A stretch of DNA of 10,751 nt, taken from the NCBI GenBank assembly GCA_015143735.1, contig VKHC01000595.1, positions 1 to 10,751 of the forward strand. The letters run 5' to 3'. Below, piece by piece: positions 7,793-10,751 of this stretch. A program made the translations under genes and the position numbers. How positions within the stretch are numbered: the first letter of the stretch is position 1; every line of letters starts with the position of its first letter. The DNA is from Synura sp. LO234KE. Taxonomy: Eukaryota > Sar > Synurophyceae > Synurales > Mallomonadaceae. The notes beneath the pieces are model-generated. The model was not told where the DNA came from, made no database searches, and saw only the letters and a list, made by a program, of their open reading frames with translations.

Positions 7793-7810
7793 AAAGGATT
7801 TACTCAAACA
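7517..7810 (+). repeat. Direct repeat copy, right LTR candidate
   Basis: 7517-7792 matches copy C; 7793-7810 adds AAAGGATTTACTCAAACA, which matches the inverted fragment at 1115-1134 rather than the bases after copy C. If this is an LTR it runs from TG at 7517 to CA at 7810 (294 bp). Confidence 0.6.
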
Positions 7811-8307
7811 TTCGAGGAGACGCAGTTCTGTTTCGTAATATCTAAGAAGCAACCTGGTGATATGTTGATCCTGACTCAATGTCAACTCCTGCTCATTACT
7901 ACAGCTGCAGTAAGATCTGCCTTCGTGGGGCTGTCTAACCAGACGGTGTGAGCGGCTTATTGAAACTATAGCTGTGAGCGCTTTCTTCCCGCGGTTAATT
8001 GCACTTCTCGCCGTTGTGGTTTTGACGTTTTCGTCCTTCTCAATAACTATAGGATTCTTCTCGGGAAATATTTTGATAAACTCCAATTAAAGACACAATC
8101 ATGTTAGACACGCTTTAAAGCCACGATGCGAGCAATATTCGATCTCGTTAATCAAAATTATATAAAACAGAAACAGTAGTTCGGAAGGGGTGCGACCAGG
8201 TACGTGCAAATGGAACAAGCATTTTATCTAATACGCTTCAATCGAACACACTATAGCTTGCGGGGTCAGGTGGCCACACAATAAAGAAAATTATTCACAG
8301 CGATAGG
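7811..8307. other. Spacer between the repeat block and the ERD1-like gene; one doubtful minus-strand ORF
   Basis: A minus-strand frame spans 8086-7769 (105 codons, no ATG at its start, its end inside repeat copy B). It is moderately GC-rich and Leu/Arg/Ser-rich, with a possible amphipathic stretch LLLRYYETELRLLECL, but matches no family I know. The plus strand is also open over 7797-7946. Neither is called as a gene. The stretch 8090-8307 would hold the 3' UTR of the minus-strand ERD1-like gene; no clear AATAAA was found on that strand. Confidence 0.4.
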
Positions 8308-9644
8308 CTACTTAAGTGAAATCAGAGATGAGCCGGCCCCTGCTTGAGTTTTGTCGTCGTCTTCAATGCGAATATCTTCTCGGCTCTTGCCCGCTAGTCG
8401 GTCCTGTTGTGATATTACCTCCCACTCCACACGAAAAACATTCCACATCGAACGCCGACTAAGTTCTGCCAACTGCACCACGAGGACAAGCTGAGCAGAA
8501 GGCATGGAAGAAAGGAAGTAGAACCGATTGGCCATCCAAGAGAAGCGCAGGATCAGGTTGACCACGCACGCTAAAAGATGAAAGATGGGAGAAATGAACC
8601 ACCGAGGGCGCATGGTGCACTTTCCATTGCGATGAAAGATGAGTAGACCCCAGTCCATAAAAACATCCCATAAATAGCTGTAGAGCGAGTTCAACACAGA
8701 TGCGTATGCCGACATATAGACAAGATTAGGAATGGTGTATCCTAAGCTGGCGATTGCTGCCAACCAAATAGGAGGGAATGCTGTCAAGTACTTGATTATA
8801 TTAAGGAATATAGGAATTCTGCTTATGCTATCTGGAGCTGAAACAAACTGGCAGTAACACTGGATTACACGAATACTGTTTACGATTGTATGAGGAGAAA
8901 AATAAGTAGAACGTTAGAATAAGACCATATTTGAACGCTAGTCATACCCGTATGGTAAGCTGGCAAGTAGAGCAATTAAAATCATTCCAAAGTCATGATG
9001 ATCTACTAAACTTGTTCCAGAAACTCGGGCAAGAATTGCAATTATAGCTACTGCTATATCCTGTTCGTAGTGAACATTCTCATTTTCAAATTACAGCGGA
9101 AACGAGGGTAAGCTTACTTTGAAGACTTTTGACATAGAAGTTAGTGCGTCCGCAAGCAATACCTCAGGGAAGGATATTGGACTACATGGAAATATTACGG
9201 AACGGAAAAGTTTTGAAAAAGAAGCTCGACTATCGTGCCCAGGCACTCCAGGAGTAATAGCGAGAATGAAAGATAAAAGATAAAATAATGCGATTCCTGT
9301 TTCCAAACTTAACCCTAGCCCTTGCATGATTATGCTCATATTGAGAACATACAGAAAAGCAAATGTTGTAGCTGTTAAGAAAATGAATTGTAGCGACGCT
9401 GAATAAAAATATTTTAAAATTATTAAATACTATAATTTTTTTTCTAAAATTGAGTACCTGTTCTTATGAGAAGTACATTATAGTATTGCAACCGAATCCT
9501 TTCAAACAACCATAAATTGATACCCCACAAGAACATCGCGAACAAAATGACAATCGGTGCGCGCATCATAGCCGCCTCTACGGAAACTGAGTCCCAAATG
9601 GATAGTTTCCACGGAGGAATTTTTTTTACTGAAACTAATACCAT
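8308..9644 (-). CDS. ERD1-like EXS-domain membrane protein, four exons
   Basis: EXS proteins (ERD1, SYG1, XPR1) are multi-pass membrane proteins. Yeast Erd1 works in the Golgi in phosphate recycling and retention of resident proteins; XPR1 exports phosphate. Exons (minus): 9644-9458, 9398-9118, 9060-8948, 8875-8308; joined they give 1149 nt, 382 aa plus TAG, close to yeast Erd1 (362 aa). There is no SPX domain upstream, which favours ERD1 over XPR1. EXS landmarks: LWGINLWLFER (39-49); the Arg/Phe-rich loop and PISFPEVLLADALTS (136-150); LPYGIRVIQC (191-200); YSYLWDVFMDWGLL (259-272); RPRWF (283-287); NLILRFSW (300-307); ELSRRSMWNVFRVEWE (331-346). An acidic/Lys tail ends the protein. The ATG at 9644 has A at -3 and G at +4; the frame is open further upstream but without another ATG. 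Introns keep frame exactly. High confidence in family, moderate for the start and for Golgi location. Confidence 0.9.
8876..8947 (-). other. Intron 3 of the ERD1-like gene (72 nt)
   Basis: GT at 8947-8946 (GTATGA), AG at 8877-8876 (AAACAG). Phase 2: GG plus T gives Gly in LPYGIRVIQC, matching the conserved LPY-x-IR-x-x-QC of EXS domains. An in-frame TAG lies just inside the intron. CTAAC near 8916 is a plausible branch point. Confidence 0.88.
9061..9117 (-). other. Intron 2 of the ERD1-like gene (57 nt)
   Basis: GT at 9117-9116 (GTAAGC), AG at 9062-9061 (CGAACAG). Phase 0, joining KVFK to DIAVAI where EXS proteins have a conserved Asp. Confidence 0.85.
9399..9457 (-). other. Intron 1 of the ERD1-like gene (59 nt)
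   Basis: GT at 9457-9456 (GTACTC), AG at 9400-9399 after a T-rich tract ending TTATTCAG. Phase 1: G plus CG makes an Ala codon, so IRT-A-SLQF continues the EXS alignment. A downstream AG in TTAACAG was not chosen because it would remove 23 bases and shift the frame. Confidence 0.85.
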
Positions 9645-9785
9645 GATATAAAATTTGCCGACGAAAACACAAGTTCGCAATGGCCACGGCGTCGCAACGT
9701 GGATTAAAATGGCGAATCTATTTCAGTGCGAATTTATTCAGTGCCTCAGTACTTAATGAAAATTTGGTCATTATTAGCGATTATA
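9645..9785. promoter_or_regulatory. Divergent promoter region shared by the ERD1-like and Nudix genes
   Basis: Only 141 bp separate the two chosen start codons, so both 5' UTRs and core promoters must lie here or overlap the genes. It holds three copies of the pentamer TTCGC/GCGAA (9674, 9713, 9728) and a GC-rich patch (9679-9702) in otherwise AT-rich DNA. No TATA box is obvious. The role is inferred from position only. Confidence 0.45.
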
Positions 9786-10490
9786 ATGGCTAGTTGTTAT
9801 CGGCCTTTGAAACTAATGCGTGCTCGAAAACGAAATATTGTTGGCTTTGAATTCGCATGCTACAGTTCAAACGGTAATACTTGGCGAGAGTCTGACGTTG
9901 ACAATTTCAAGGTCATTAACGAAGATATTGTATATAATGGTTTTCGAAAAGTCGTTCGTCGCGATGTTGTATTTCCTAGTGGGAGAACGTCAAGTTTCGA
10001 TGTATTAAGTCAAGGAGCTCCGAGCACTGCCGTTTTTGTTTGGAATACAGTGAATTCTACCGCTACACTTCTTAGGGAATATTATCCAGGTACAAATATG
10101 GTTATGTATGGTTGTGTTGGAGGGATATATGAGTCAGATAAGCACGAGTCTATGCTTGTTTGTGCACAAAGTGAACTGGAGGAAGAGGCTCAACTCAGCT
10201 CAAGATTATGGTATCCATTAGTGGAGGGAGGGAATGGAATACCGTTTGACAAGTATTCTGACAGCTACTTACATCCATATCTAGCTCTAGATTGTTCACC
10301 AGTTCTGGATCCGAAGCCCATGGATACAAGCGAATGGATAGTTGTAGAGAATGACATTCCCTACTCGCAGCTCATGGATCTCTTAAGGAAAGGAAGTATG
10401 ACTCTTCCATGCGCTTACGCAGTGGTTTTAGGGATCAGGAAGGTCAAAGAGTTGGGCTACGCACTTCCAAATAATTCAGCTTCATGGTGA
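9786..10490 (+). CDS. Nudix hydrolase family protein
   Basis: Nudix enzymes hydrolyse nucleoside diphosphates linked to another group (NDP-sugars, ADP-ribose, dinucleotides), using a metal held by the Nudix box. The 234-aa protein from ATG 9786 shows, in order: NGFRKVVRRDVVFPSGR with FDV (51-72), the N-terminal strands typical of ADP-sugar-type members; REYYPG (97-102); VGGIYESDKH (111-120); and the Nudix helix E-SMLVCAQ-SELEEEAQL (121-137). In that helix the E and the ELxEE core are kept, but Ser replaces the usual Arg of REUxEE and Gln the later Gly. GIPFDKYSDSYLHPYLALD (151-169) follows, and a C-terminal helix ends at KVKELG. ATG 9786 is preferred for its context (A at -3, G at +4). ATG 9756, in frame, would add ten residues (MKIWSLLAII), possibly a targeting signal; ATG 9816 is also possible. 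No intron. Substrate cannot be assigned from sequence. Confidence 0.88.
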   Translation: MASCYRPLKLMRARKRNIVGFEFACYSSNGNTWRESDVDNFKVINEDIVYNGFRKVVRRDVVFPSGRTSSFDVLSQGAPSTAVFVWNTVNSTATLLREYYPGTNMVMYGCVGGIYESDKHESMLVCAQSELEEEAQLSSRLWYPLVEGGNGIPFDKYSDSYLHPYLALDCSPVLDPKPMDTSEWIVVENDIPYSQLMDLLRKGSMTLPCAYAVVLGIRKVKELGYALPNNSASW

Positions 10491-10535
10491 TATTAAATAA
10501 CCTTTGGTCCTATTCCCTCTTTAAGCCCTAACTAA

Positions 10536-10541
10536 AATAAA
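10536..10541 (+). terminator. Polyadenylation signal AATAAA for the Nudix gene
   Basis: Canonical AATAAA 46 nt after the TGA at 10488-10490, followed by T-rich DNA. Confidence 0.55.
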
Positions 10542-10542
10542 A

Positions 10543-10751
10543 CGCTCTATTTCTTTATGCATCTTCTCTGTTATTCACAATTTCTGGCCGAGTTCATTAT
10601 TCTGCTCTCAATGAATATACACTTTTGACACATGGGTTTGTAGGCGAGTTTGCCTCATTCGATCGAATAATTAAAAAAAGTAATATGCACACAGCTACGC
10701 TTCTTTCAAACATGGACACGTGATAGAGCAAAGCATTCCCTTCAGTGGTAA
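10543..10751. other. Right-end spacer, nothing recognised
   Basis: AT-rich with an A7 run near 10673. Neither strand shows an open frame with recognisable motifs, and no RNA gene was seen. Confidence 0.4.

Larger units (their letters stand above)
5780..7810 (+). mobile_element. Candidate non-autonomous LTR retroelement bounded by copies C and B
   Basis: Two direct repeats of about 277 bp, differing at only about half a dozen positions, flank a 1.46-kb interior without a long reading frame. Both begin with TGTTGG, a common start for Copia-type LTRs, and the B side runs on to a terminal AAACA at 7810. Flanks are TTTGA (5775-5779) and TTCGA (7811-7815), a possible 5-bp target-site duplication with one mismatch. 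Against it: the shared block ends at CTCT rather than CA, the tRNA primer site is unconvincing (a TGG at 6065 only), and no polypurine tract precedes 7517. The interior matching copy A upstream of B would be the 3' internal region of the family. An alternative is segmental duplication of a non-LTR repeat. Confidence 0.45.

Noticed and set aside
8459-8671. 70-codon minus frame inside the last ERD1 exon
   Set aside because: Another frame of the same strand; the EXS motifs lie in the overlapping 8308-8875 exon frame.
9645-9680. Extending the ERD1-like protein upstream to 9680 or beyond
   Set aside because: The upstream codons lack an ATG; the first in-frame ATG with good context is at 9644, and the length then matches ERD1 proteins.

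Overview
This is nuclear DNA from a eukaryote. Both ends carry typical eukaryotic genes: a splicing-type zinc-finger/G-patch RNA-binding protein on the left, and an EXS-domain (ERD1/XPR1-like) membrane protein plus a Nudix hydrolase on the right. The EXS gene is broken by three very short GT-AG introns (59, 57 and 72 nt), and an AATAAA signal follows the Nudix gene. Short introns, GC-richer genes and AT-rich, repeat-filled spacers would fit an alga (for example a red alga), an oomycete or an early-branching fungus. The sequence alone does not decide the lineage.

Layout. 1-755 (+): 3' end of an RBM5/RBM10/SUA-like gene. 756-1110: downstream spacer. 1115-1181 (-): short fragment of a dispersed repeat seen again near 6080 and 7800. 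1190-2480: GC-richer block whose second half is a decayed RNase H1-type gene, with the N-terminal hybrid-binding domain and the RNase H fold still readable but with frameshifts and nine in-frame stops. 2480-4515: spacer, AT-rich after about 2840, without genes, but with a cluster of TAAAGT/ACTTTA motifs and a 25-bp near-perfect palindrome. 4520-8090: repeat territory. A diverged copy A (about 4520-5515) matches copy B (about 6860-7792). A third, short copy C (5780-6056) is almost identical to the last 276 bp of B. C and B could be the two LTRs of a coding-poor retroelement spanning about 5780-7810. 8308-9644 (-): ERD1-like gene, four exons, 382 aa. 9645-9785: shared divergent promoter region. 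9786-10490 (+): Nudix hydrolase. 10491-10751: 3' end region without a recognisable gene.

The genes do not form a pathway. The G-patch protein belongs to pre-mRNA splicing, the EXS protein to Golgi/membrane phosphate handling or protein retention, and the Nudix protein to nucleotide-derivative hydrolysis. The less explained content is in the repeats, chiefly a degenerate array of 43-62-bp units with a self-complementary core that occurs in both long repeat copies.
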